Of a stretch of DNA of 64,000 bases, positions 44,256 through 53,814 are shown one piece after another. How positions within the stretch are numbered: the first letter of the stretch is position 1; every line of letters begins with the position of its first letter. Under the pieces are notes generated by a model. The model was not told the origin of the DNA and did no database searches. It was given only the letters and a program-made list of their open reading frames with translations. The stretch comes from Bos javanicus (Eukaryota; Chordata; Mammalia; Artiodactyla; Bovidae). The translations under genes were made by a program, and so were the position numbers. The DNA is taken from the NCBI RefSeq assembly GCF_032452875.1, contig NC_083868.1, positions 35,568,537 to 35,632,536 on the forward strand, given 5' to 3'.

Positions 44256-44636
44256 TCAGTATCCAGGTGGGGTCCTACAAGGGTCCTGTGGTTTGTGAGG
44301 TAAATCCAGATAAGCTGTCTTTCCTCTTTCTACACTTTCATTCTCTTCTCTCCTCTTTGCTTTTACACTCTCTTTTCTGTGGCTGCACGTTCTGGACAGG
44401 GTGGTACATTTCTTCTGAGACTCTTCTCTCTTTGAGCTCCTCTTTCCACGTATTTGGTCTGTCGCACTGTTGTTGCTTGTCCTTGTCCTCCCGCGGACAC
44501 CTGCCCCGCATCCATGCCTCACACTTTGTGTGCTGGTGCCTCAAGGGACAAGTTTCAAGGCATTGCTCCCTCAGGGACTACCCAACTCCCATAGATTCCA
44601 ACTTCCACATTCACACTTCCTCATGCTTTGCATCCT
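44256..44636. other. Unrecognised block with CpGs and open frames on both strands
   Basis: Pyrimidine-rich on the plus strand and higher in GC than its surroundings, with CpGs in TCCCGCGGACACCTGCCCCG (44492-44511). The minus strand has two overlapping open frames of 68 and 88 codons, rich in Lys, Arg and Glu (for example WKEELKERRVSEEMYHP and KRSSKREESQKKC). The plus strand has a 125-codon frame. I do not recognise a family. It could be an old LTR or ERV fragment, a retrocopy or unique sequence. Confidence 0.35.
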
Positions 44637-44766
44637 ACTGTTAAGTCGCTTCAGTCGTGTCCGATTCTGTGCAACCCCATAGACGGCAGCCCACCAGGCT
44701 CCCCCGTCCCTGGAATCCTCCAGGCAAGAACACTGGAGTGGGTTGCCATTTCCTTCTCCAATGCAT
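44637..44766 (-). mobile_element. BovA2 monomer (5'-truncated BovA2)
   Basis: The 3' half of BovA2 on the minus strand (CTACTGTTAAGTCGCTTCAG ... GGTTGCCATTTCCTTCTCC), with several intact CpGs. Possible short TSD TGCAT on both sides. Confidence 0.9.
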
Positions 44767-45884
44767 TTAAGGAGGTTCTCAAACATGAGAATCTCAGTGT
44801 TGGTGGAAATAAACCTCTGAATGCTTAGTGAAAATCACCGAGAAGACAACTGCCCTCTCCCTGGGAATCCAAACAGGCTGACACATGATACTTTGCTTCT
44901 CCATTCATTCGAAGTGCTCTTATCACAGCTATGAGAGGAAAGCAAAGTGGCTTTCTATCCCTGGGGCTGTGCAGACATCAGGAAAATTTTGATACTTAAC
45001 ATCAATTCAATGTGTACATCTTTTTAGTTTCAAGATGTGAATTCTCAAAAGCAGAAGGGTGGGGAACACTTTCTAGGAAATTTTCTCAAGGCAGCATAGA
45101 CTTATCACCCACCAGCCTAGAGAATGAATTAACATCAGTAACAGTATTCACAGAACATTCACACTCTTGGTCACCTGAGGATATTTCCCTGCCCAAATGG
45201 CCATGATGAAAAATTTTATGATCTCAGAAACTTCTAACAATATAGGTATAATAGTTTTTATTTTAAGAATTAGGCAGTCTTTGAAATAAATTTTCTCCTG
45301 TAGACAACATGAAAAAAGTCCATTAATATGATATTCTCTCTTATATATAGGAAAATATTGTTCTGTTGTTATACTAGCGTTCATCACATATATTGGCATC
45401 CACTGCACAGAACATTTTATTGCTATATGCTGTCAGAAAGGCAAAAAGATTAAACCATTCTCTCCCATTATTTCAATTTTGAGCAGAGCTCTCATAAGGA
45501 ATGTTCTTTGAGATACTGACCCTTCTTTGAGAGTCAGTCAGGTATGTTGAGATAGTTCTTTCACATGTTTGGATCACATGAGCACTAATTAGTTTACTAA
45601 AAGCAATTCTATGAATGGAATTACTCTGATTTGGATGATTAATTGAAGCTCCCACAAGTAATTGACTCCTGGTGAACAGCTCACATGCTTGGAAGAACTG
45701 GGTCCTCTACTTAGGGTAAGGATTATAAAACAATCCAGAGACATATAGCACTATTACACCATCAAAAAGTTGAGACCAATGCAAAAGTACAATTTAACCC
45801 ATTATTTTCTTTGATAAACCATATTCACTATTGATAAAGTAAAAAGCACAGGTAAAGGATGAACTTTACCAAAAAAAAACCAAA
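44767..45884. other. Unique DNA
   Basis: No recognised repeat or gene. It runs into the (TA)n tract. Confidence 0.5.
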
Positions 45885-45909
45885 TATATATATATATATA
45901 TATATATAT
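45885..45909. repeat. (TA)n microsatellite
   Basis: Uninterrupted TA run of about 12 units, following an A9 run. Confidence 0.95.
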
Positions 45910-45939
45910 GAGCAACAATTCTAAGACACTTGATGCTTT

Positions 45940-46360
45940 TCTTGGAAAATGCTTTACAAATACATATTTAATCCTTACAAACTCCTAAGATGCATCATTA
46001 TTAACCCTAATTTAAAGATGGTGCTCAGTCATGTTCAACTCTTTGTGACCCTTTGGACTGTAGCCCACCAGGCTCTTCTGTCCATGGGATTTTTCAGGCA
46101 AGAATATTAGAGTGAGCTGCCATTTCATCCTCGAGAGGATCTTCCCAACCAAGGGATCAAACCAGCATCTCCTGCATTGCAGGGAGATTCTTTACTGTTG
46201 AGCCATCAGGGAAGCCTCTTTTAAAGATGAGGTGAGCAAAACAGAAGGGCTGAGTGAATTGTCTACTAAATCATCCAAAGTTACATTGCTAGTGAATGAT
46301 AAAGGAAGATATGAATTTGGCAGTCTGGATCTAGAATGTGTGCTCTTACTTACTATACTT
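45940..46360 (+). mobile_element. MIR SINE split by Bov-tA
   Basis: The left part TTGGAAAATGCTTTACAAATA, TATTTAATCCTTACAAACTC, and the right part GATGAGGTGAGCAAAACAG, AGTTACATTGCTAGTGAATG, GAATGTGTGCTCTTACTTAC, are successive MIR segments. Confidence 0.82.
46021..46219 (-). mobile_element. Bov-tA SINE inside MIR, 10-bp TSD
   Basis: Full-length minus-strand element. Perfect target-site duplication TTTAAAGATG at 46011-46020 and 46220-46229, within the MIR 'ttacagatg' site. Confidence 0.96.
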
Positions 46361-46364
46361 TCTT

Positions 46365-47065
46365 TCTTTTTTATTTATTTATTTTTTATTTTATTTTTTA
46401 ACTTTACAATATTGTATTGGTTTTGCCATATATCAACATGAATCCGCCACAGGTATACACGTGTTCCCCATCCTGAACCCTCCTCCCTCCTCCCTCCCCA
46501 TACCATCCCTCTGGGTCGTCCCAGTGCACCAGCCCCAAGCATCCAGTATCATGCATCAAACCTGGACTGGCAACTTGTTTCATATATGATATTATACGTG
46601 TCAATGCCATTCTCCCAATTCATCCCACCCTCTCCCTCTCCCACAGAGTCCAAAAGACTATTCTACACATCAGTGTCTCTTTTGCTGTCTCGTACACAGG
46701 GTTATTGTTACCATCTTTCTAAATTCCATATATATGCATTAGTGTACTGTATTGGTATTTTTCTTTCTGGCTTACTTCACTCTGTATAATAGGCTCCAGT
46801 TTCATCCACCTCATTAGAACTGATTCAAACGTATTCTTTTTAATGGCTGAGTAATATTCCATTGTGTATATGTACCACAGCTTTCTTATCCATTCATCTG
46901 CTGATGGACATCTAGGTTGCTTCCATGTCCTGGCTATTATAAACAGTGCTGCAATGAACATTGGGGTACACGTGTCTCTTTCAATTCTGGTTTCCTCAGT
47001 GTGTATGCCCAGCAGTGGGATTGCTGGGTCATAAGGCAGTTCTATTTCCAGTTTTTAAAGGAATA
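46365..47065 (-). mobile_element. Ruminant L1, 3' end with ORF2 C-terminus
   Basis: Minus strand: late ORF2, 3' UTR and A-rich tail (T-rich at 46365-46400). The frame from 46961 to 46719 (minus) reads FIAALFIIARTWKQPRC, ADEWIRKLWYIYTMEYY and QKEKYQYSTLMHIYGI, then a stop. This is the C-terminal end of the L1 ORF2 protein, intact over its last ~80 codons. The endonuclease and RT parts are absent, so it is a 5'-truncated dead copy. Confidence 0.95.
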
Positions 47066-47194
47066 TCCACACTAAAAACAGAAACCCATGCTACTCTTTT
47101 AACTCATTCCACCCTCTCTTTCCACAAGTCAGTCCACAAGTCAGTCCATAAGTCAGTTCTCTATATCTGCATCTCTATTCCTTCCCTGCAAATA

Positions 47195-47430
47195 CACTAC
47201 TGTATGTAAAATAGCTAATGAGAAGTCAATGTAAACAGCACAGGGAACTCAGTTCAGTGTTGTGATGACCTAGAGGGGTGAGATGGGGGAGGGTTGGGAG
47301 GAGGCTCAAGAGGGAGAGGATATATGTTTACTTATAGCTGATTCACACTGTTGTACAGCAGAAATCAATACAACATTGTTAAGCAATTATCCTCAAATTA
47401 AAAATAAATTTTAGAAATAGAAAAAGAAAA
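47195..47430 (+). mobile_element. L1 3' end in opposite orientation
   Basis: AGCACAGGGAACTCAGTTCA, GGGAGGGTTGGGAGGAGGCT, ATAGCTGATTCACACTGTTG and AAGCAATTATCCTCAAATTA, then an A-rich tail, are the plus-strand L1 end. The 130 bp to its left (47066-47194) look L1-derived but rearranged, with TCCACAAGTCAG repeated near 47123-47155. Confidence 0.8.
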
Positions 47431-47534
47431 AAAAAAAGAAAACCAAAAATACAACCTAATGGGCATAAACTGCACCTGATCCTGAACAGTGGTTCTAATG
47501 TATTTTGATGTTCACAACATTAGAGATATCAGTC

Positions 47535-47765
47535 AGCAATAGCAGAAATACTTCAGTTTACTGAGCACTTACTATGAGTCGAGCATTTTGCCTACATCAC
47601 TTCTCATAATAATCTTTCAAAGCAATTAGTTAATCCACACATATATACAAATAGAGAACTTAGAGAAGACAAGTAACTTTAAGTTTTTACAGTCAGTAAA
47701 TGGTGTCATTTGGATTTAAAGCCAGGTCTCTCCGGGTCCAAAGACTGCATACATTCTATGCTTGA
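47535..47765 (+). mobile_element. MIR SINE
   Basis: TTACTGAGCACTTACTATGAG, CATCACTTCTCATAATAATC, AACTTAGAGAAGACAAGTAAC, AGTCAGTAAATGG and AAAGCCAGGTCTCTCCGGGT follow MIR in order. Confidence 0.8.
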
Positions 47766-47799
47766 ATTCTCTCACTTGAGTGATAAAAAAGTATTTACC

Positions 47800-48003
47800 A
47801 CTCTTAAGCTAGTGGTAAAGAATCTTCCTGCCAGTGCAGGAGATGCAAAAGCCACGGGTTTGATCCCTGGGTTGGGAAGATCCCTGGAGTAGGGCATGGC
47901 AACCCACTCCAGTATACTTGCCTGGAAAATTTCATGGACAGAGGAGCCTTGCAGGCTACAGTTCATGGGCCCACAAAGAATGGGACATGACTGAGCAGCT
48001 AAG
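47800..48003 (+). mobile_element. Bov-tA SINE
   Basis: The head is degraded at its start (CTAGTGGTAAAGAATCTTCC). GGGTTTGATCCCTGGG box-B-like region, complete body and TGGGACATGACTGAGCAGC end follow. An older copy. Confidence 0.92.
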
Positions 48004-48540
48004 CAAATAGCCCATGTAAGTCTTAGCAGAGTGCCACCAATATATGTTTGTCAAACACATTTGGAAATAAGCATGATGGAACAAGAAGGAAGAGAATGAA
48101 AAACAGGATGAAGATTTTAGTTTAAATTGCATTAACCTTTCATCAGCATGGACCAATGAATGGATAAATAGAAACTGACCCACCACTCTAATTTTAGCTA
48201 ATGCCATATTTCTTTAAGAATAACTTCCAGATGCTGGCTTGGGTGTCCATTTTGTTATTTCTGGCAAAGAAAATTCTTTTGGATATTGCCAGCCTAAGAG
48301 AGCAGAATCTATTAATCAGTGCCAGCCATAATTTGTTCTTCCAGCATAAAAGCACAGGCCTTTTCTTTGGAATGCTTTTAGTTATAACCATCTTTTTCTC
48401 CATTTCTGCCTGCAAGGATGCACATTCATATTCCTACCGTGAACTGTGGCAGGGTTTAGTGTTCATCTGTTAATTTAATGAATTAATTATCATGAATTAG
48501 TAAATGGCATACTCCTTAGGGAACATAATAGTCCTTGTAC
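48004..48540. other. Unique DNA
   Basis: Frames of 73-90 codons overlap on both strands (48194-48473) and have no family features. Confidence 0.5.
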
Positions 48541-48698
48541 GGCAATGGTTCTCAAACTTTGGTATCTATTAGAATTACCTGGAGCATTAAAATGAAGCAT
48601 ACAGAGGTTAGGCTTATTGAAGTAACATAGGATCTGGGTCTTTGCACTTTTACTAAGTTAACAAGTGATTCTGATACCAAACAGTTTGAGAACCAGTG
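48541..48698 (+). mobile_element. MER5A DNA transposon with both terminal inverted repeats
   Basis: CAATGGTTCTCAAACTTTGG at the left and CAGTTTGAGAACCAGTG at the right are the hAT-type terminal inverted repeats. TTAGAATTACCTGGAGCATT lies inside. Non-autonomous. Confidence 0.9.
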
Positions 48699-49379
48699 TC
48701 CTGTGGTTCATGTCAGCCTTGCCTTTTTCTTGTTCTTCAGGCTAAGCCAATGAAGCTTCCCAGATTCAGGTCTCCTTTAGCTACACAGTTTCTGAACCGA
48801 AACAGTAGTGTAGCAGAAATTGCCTTTATAGAGGCAAAGGACTTCTAAGTTAGCTTCTGTGTCACAACTCCTTCCTGTCATGCGCCCATGTCCCAGGCCT
48901 AAACTTAGGTTCTTATTTCCCTAGTGTTCCTACAGTCTTCTGGGCATGGTGGCCCTTCTTCACAATGTCAGCTCTGTGACCAGAGTCACACATTGTTCTG
49001 GCCAGTCCCCCTACCTGGGTCCTGAAATATATATCCACTGAAATCCACATCCAAATAATATCTCTAAAAGCTACTTACCCAACCTACTTGATTTTTTTTT
49101 TTCTCAACCAATCACTAGGTGGTGATAGCCTCCAATGATTCTTTCCTCCCCCAACTAATACCATAGAGTAACTCATTCATGTAGAGTGAAGGATGGACTT
49201 ATTGATTCACTTTTAGTGAATAGAAAATGGTAGAAACAATGGAATGTCATTTACGAGATGAAGTTATGAAAAGACAGGTGTTTCCCACCTGTCAACGTTC
49301 CTCTCCTATTTCTGTCTCTTGGATTGCTGAAACTGGAAGCATACAGCTGCTATGTCATGAGGAAGCCTATGAAAAGTCC
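48699..49379. other. Unique DNA, locally less AT-rich
   Basis: No recognised element. Confidence 0.5.
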
Positions 49380-49690
49380 CACCTGACAAGGGACCAACTG
49401 CCATAAAACAAGTTGTTGGAAGCAATATTATAGGCCTTGTGTGAGCACAAAAGTCCCATTGTATGTTTTAAGTCAGGAGTCAGTGTGAACAGGCTCGGGG
49501 ATGAAGGCTCACCCTTAGTTCTAGTTTTATGGAAAGGCACGTCCAAAAGAACAAACCATAGGAAACATACAGAAACTTCCCACAAAACCAACTGTTGGAA
49601 GAAATAAGATAAACCTTATGTGAGCATAAAAATCTGTTGTATGTATCTGCTGAGGCCCCTTCTGGCTTATTCTAAAATATATATAGCCAA
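49380..49690. repeat. Diverged internal duplication, possibly an LTR U3 region
   Basis: A word set (ACCAACTG, GTTGGAAG, CCTTGTGTGAGCACAAAAGT, TTGTATGT) at 49386-49465 recurs as ACCAACTGTTGGAAG, CCTTATGTGAGCATAAAAAT, TTGTATGT at 49586-49645. It is followed by AAAATATATATAGCCAACT, a TATA-like site. Duplicated upstream blocks before a TATA box are typical of LTR U3 regions, but I recognise no family. Confidence 0.45.
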
Positions 49691-50736
49691 CTTCCTGATT
49701 TTATACAAAGATCTTCATTAGTTAAGGGCAAGGAACAGAGAATAAGAAGAGGGAAACACTGTCTTAGGAATTATTGAAGTTCATTTGGCACTCATGTGTC
49801 TTGGAACAAGAGAGCAATGTTAAAACCGTGACCACACAGAAAAGGCTGTAGAATAAAAACAAAGTATAGTATATTGGGAATTATAATAATTGAGCCACAA
49901 ATTTAACAGAGCAGAAAAAGAAGTTCCAACATTGTGATGATATTGCACAGAACCCAACTTGTGGTTATTTCTAAAAAAATATCCTAACATTTTTCATATG
50001 TAATCAGCTTTTTAATCAAGTAATCTCTAAACCCCCAAATCTTGCAATTTTTAGACTAACATATTTTAAATGTAATTTATTTTTTTTACTTCCTTATAGG
50101 GTTGTTTTATTTATAAAATATCCTTTCCTAGCTTTCAGATATTTAAAAACTAAACTATCTTTTTTTATATTAACAGCCAAAATTATATTTTTTCTACATG
50201 TAAAAGCTAAATATTATAAACATGCAATTTCCCATTTTGTAATTGAATCCCTTGTGTCTTCTAGAAAACAGAAAAAAATTAAGTTTTCTTCTAGGTTCTC
50301 CCCACTTATGAATATCAATGCTCTTCAAGCATTCACCTACTCCAATACTACGAATGTATCCAAAGTGAAAATGGTAATAAAATCTTTCTGAGTCAGTGAA
50401 CCACTTCAAGAAAGCAAATGGTATGGTATTGAAAGCTGTTTTAACTTATTTAATCCTCAAAAGCATGTGCCGTCCCCACAATCTTACCGCTCTTAAAATC
50501 TGGTTTATAGACTCATAGTATCTTCTGTACTCATAAATTAGCTTTAACATACAAATGAGATAATATTATAAATACTGTTTTGTAATTTTCTTTTATCCTC
50601 TTTAAAATGTTATCTCCCATTTTCCCATGTCATTAAATATATAGCACTTTATTATCTGGATGTCTTATTATTTATTAAACCTATTTCTTACTGTTGAATA
50701 TTTAATTTGCAATTTTTCAATGCAATTAACTTCAGT
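49691..50736. other. Unique, AT-rich DNA
   Basis: No recognised repeat or gene. Confidence 0.5.
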
Positions 50737-50790
50737 AAAGAGTCGCAAAGTGTCAGACATGACTGAGCAACTGAACAAAAGCAACAATAA
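50737..50790 (+). mobile_element. BovB 3' terminal stub, ~50 bp
   Basis: AAAGAGTCGCAAAGTGTCAG, ACATGACTGAGCAACTGAAC. Just the end of BovB, about 40 bp upstream of the larger BovB. Confidence 0.75.
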
Positions 50791-51615
50791 TGGTTCTCCT
50801 AACTAGGATAAAGAAGATAATTTCATAGCATCCAAAATGGTGCAGTAGAAAGACGTGCACTCATTTTCTCCTGTGAGAACTCCAAAATTGCAACTAGCTG
50901 CTGAACAACCATTGACAGGAGAACTTTGGATTCCACCAAAAAAAGATACCCTGTGTCCAAGGGCTAAGGAGAAGCCCCAACAAGACAGCAGGAGGGGCCA
51001 AATTGCATTTAGAAGCAAGTCTCATACCTTCCAGAGACACTTGGAGGGTGCAAACAAAACCTTGTGTGAACCAGGGCCCAGGCACCCCACAAGACACTGA
51101 TAATCCTGTGTCTGCATGTCTCCTGCAGAAGCATGGGTCAGCAGTGGGCTGCTGTGGGCACAGGGGCTCTGGCCGCAGCAGACCTAGGGGGATGGCCCGT
51201 GGCATAAGTCCTCTTGGAGGAGGTCACCATCAGCCCCACCACAGAGCTGCTGAGCAAAAGACCCACAGACTACACGACAATTTGCCAGATCTCCAACCCG
51301 GGGATCCAGAAGAGCCTGAGAATCCTCAGGGAACTTGACTTTGAAGGCTAGTGGGATTTGATTATAGAACTTCCACAGGACTGGGGAAACATACTCCTGA
51401 AGGTCACAAACAAAATCTTGTACACACCAGGACCCAGGAGAAAGGAGGAGAGGAGTGACCCCATAAGAGACTGAGCCAGACTTGCCTGTGAATGCCCAGG
51501 AGTCTCTGGCAGAGGCATTGCTCAACAGTGGCCTGCCATGGGGTCAGGGGTGCTGAATACAACAGTCCTAGAAGCTGTAGCTTGATGGCATAAGTCCTTT
51601 TAAAGGGGGTTACTA

Positions 51616-52064
51616 TCTAGTCAAGGATATGATTTTTCCAGTGGTCCTGTATGGATATGAGAGTTGGACTGTGAAGAAAGCTGAGTGCCAAAGAATTGAT
51701 GCTTTTGAACTGTGGTGGTGGTGAAGACTCTTGAGAATCCCTTGGACTGCAAGGAGATCCAACCAGTCCATTCTAAAGGAGATCAGTCCTGGGTGTTCTT
51801 TGGAAGGAATGATGCTAAAGCTGAAACTCCAGTACTTGGGCCACCTCATGGGAAGAGTTGGAAAAGACTCTGATCCTGGGAGGGATTGGGGGCAAGAGGA
51901 AAAGGGGACAACAGAGAATGAGATGGCTGGATGGTATCACCAACTCGATGGACGTGAGTTTGAATGAACTCCGGAAGATGGTGATGGACAAGGAGGCCTG
52001 GCGTGCTGCAATTCATGGGGTCGCAGAGAGTCCGACATGAGCGACTGAACTGAACTGAACTGAA
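51616..52064 (+). mobile_element. BovB 3' end nested in the BovB 5' UTR
   Basis: Begins TCTAGTCAAGGATATG and ends CTGAACTGAACTGAA. Host 5'-UTR wording is interrupted between GGGGGTTACTA and CCATTACCCCTAG, so TTACT/TTACC may be a short TSD. Partial frames keep WTARRSNQSILKEISPG and QRMRWLDGITNSMD. Confidence 0.85.
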
Positions 52065-52470
52065 CCATTACCCCTAGTATAGTTTGGCCTTAGGCCAAAC
52101 TACAGGGAAGAAACATAGCCCCACCCATCAGCAGAAAACTGGATTAAAGATTTACTGAGCATAGCCCCACCCATCAGAGTAAGACTCAGTTTGCCCCACA
52201 GCCAGTACCTCCCATCAGGAAGCTTCCACAAGCCTCTTATCCTTAAGCATCAGAGGCCAAACAGAATGAAAGCCACAATAACAGAAAAAAAACAAAAACA
52301 AAAAAACTGATCACATGGTTCACAGCCTTGTCTAACTCAAAGAAACTATGAGCCATACCATGCAGAACTACTCAAGGCATATGGGTCATGGTGGAGAGTT
52401 CTAACAAAATGTAGTCCACTGGAGAAGGGAATGGCAAACCACTTCAGTATTCTTGCTTTGAGAAGCCCAT

Positions 52471-52642
52471 AAAGAAATTCACTCAGTCGTGTCCGACTCT
52501 TTGCGACCCCATGGGCTGTAGCCTACCAGGCTCTTCCATCCATGGGATTTTCCAGGCAAGAATACTGGAGTGGGTTGCCATTTCCTTCTCCAGGGGATCT
52601 TCCTGACCCAGGGATTGAACCCAGGTCTCCCACATTGTAGGC
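52471..52642 (-). mobile_element. Bov-tA SINE nested in BovB, 10-bp TSD
   Basis: Minus-strand element missing the first ~25 bp of its tRNA head. Perfect target-site duplication AGAAGCCCAT at 52461-52470 and 52643-52652. Confidence 0.96.
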
Positions 52643-52827
52643 AGAAGCCCATGGACAGTAAGAAAAGGCAAAAAGATATGACACTGAAAGATGAACTCCC
52701 TAGGTCAGTATTAACCCAATATGCTACTAGAGAAGAGCACAGAAATAGCCCAAGAAGGAATGAAGAGACTGAGCCAAGGGGTAATAACACCCAGTTGTGG
52801 ATGTGTCTGGTGATGAACTAAAGTCTG

Positions 52828-53193
52828 ATGCTGCAAAAACAATATTGCATAGGAACCTGGAATTTTAAGTCAATGAATCAAGGTAAATTGGAAGTGGTCA
52901 AACAGGAGATGGCAAGAGTGAACATCGACATTTTAGGAATCAGTGAACTAAAATGGACCGGAATGGGCAAATTTAATCCAGAAGACCATTATATCTACTG
53001 CTGGGGGCAAGAATCCCTTGGAAGAAATGGAGTAGCCCTCACAGCCAACAAAAGAGTCCGAAATGCAGTACTTGGGTGCAATCTCAAAAATGACAGAATG
53101 ATCTTGGTTTGTTTCCAAGGCAAACCATTCAATATCACAGTAATCCAAGTCTATGCCCCAACCACTAATGCTGAAGAACCTGAAGTAGAATAG
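52828..53193 (+). pseudogene. BovB ORF remnant: APE-type endonuclease N-terminal part
   Basis: The frame reads from a TTG-type opening into MNQGKLEVVKQEMARVNIDI, LGISELKWTGMGKFNPEDHY, RNGVALTANKRVRNAVLGCN and ITVIQVYAPTTNAEE, then stops at 53194 where BovB continues. In RTE-clade LINEs this domain nicks target DNA so the RT can prime. The SELKW segment includes the conserved catalytic Glu, and the VYAP motif is retained. The downstream D-N/GDWN-type motif appears as GYWNAK in another frame (about 53262), with its catalytic Asp changed to Tyr. Frameshifts and the missing RT make it inactive. Confidence 0.85.
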
Positions 53194-53629
53194 TTCTACA
53201 AAGACCTACAAGACCTTTTAGAACTACACCAAAAAAAAAAAAAAAATGTCCTTTTCATCATAGGGTACTGGAATGCAAAAGTAGGAAATCAAGAAATTCC
53301 TGGAGTAACAGGCAAGTTTGGTCTTAGAGTACAAAATGAAGCAAGAAAAGGCTAACAGTTTTGCCAAGAGAATGCACTTGTCATAGCAAACACCCACTTC
53401 CAACTACCCAAGAGACGACTCTACACATGAAAATCATGAGATGGTCAATACTGAAATCAGACTGATTATATCCTTTGCAGCCGAAGATAGAGCTCTCTAC
53501 AGTCACCAGAAACAAGACTTCAGTTAGATTACATTACTAACATAAAATTAACCAAAAGTCCAAGAAAGCAAGTATATAATAACAAAGCACCATTGGTAAG
53601 TAAATTAGGAAATGAGCATTCTTCTACAG

Positions 53630-53808
53630 TGCCAACAAGAATACACAGTGGTAAAGAGCTTCCTGGAAGATTGTGTGGCAACACAAGTCAATGCCTTAGA
53701 AATATTCTTGTTTTGGCTTACAAATTCCACTTCTACAAACTTATTTTATAGAAATAATCTTGGACATGCATAAAAATTTGTCCATGAGACTATTTATTGG
53801 AGTTGTTG
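53630..53808 (+). mobile_element. Possible L1M fragment
   Basis: AAGATTGTGTGGCAACACAAG, AAATTCCACTTCTACAAAC, ATAGAAATAATCTTGGACATG and AAATTTGTCCATGAGACTAT parallel the L1 ORF2 end ('ttgacccagcaattccacttctagg', 'aaggaaataat'). Confidence 0.5.
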
Positions 53809-53814
53809 CTATTG

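Larger units (their letters stand above)
50830..53525 (+). mobile_element. BovB LINE with 5' UTR and endonuclease region, 3' part missing, carrying two nested insertions
   Basis: The start CCAAAATGGTGCAGTAGAAAG is LINE-like. A 5' UTR follows with two related segments, one around CAAACAAAACCTTGTGTGAA (51051) and one around CAAACAAAATCTTGTACACA (51408). After a nested BovB (51616-52064) the 5' UTR resumes with AGCCCCACCCATCAGCAGAA and GAGAGTTCTAACAAAATGTAG. A nested Bov-tA interrupts it, and the ORF begins near 52828. The endonuclease region runs to about 53525 (GATTATATCCTTTGCAGCCG), then the homology stops with no RT and no 3' end. LINEs normally lose the 5' side, so the absent 3' side points to a later deletion or rearrangement. 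Confidence 0.82.

Noticed and set aside
50855..51338. Frames of 81-113 codons on both strands in a less AT-rich stretch
   Set aside because: They lie in the BovB 5' UTR, which is non-coding; frames in conflicting registers on both strands fit no BovB protein.
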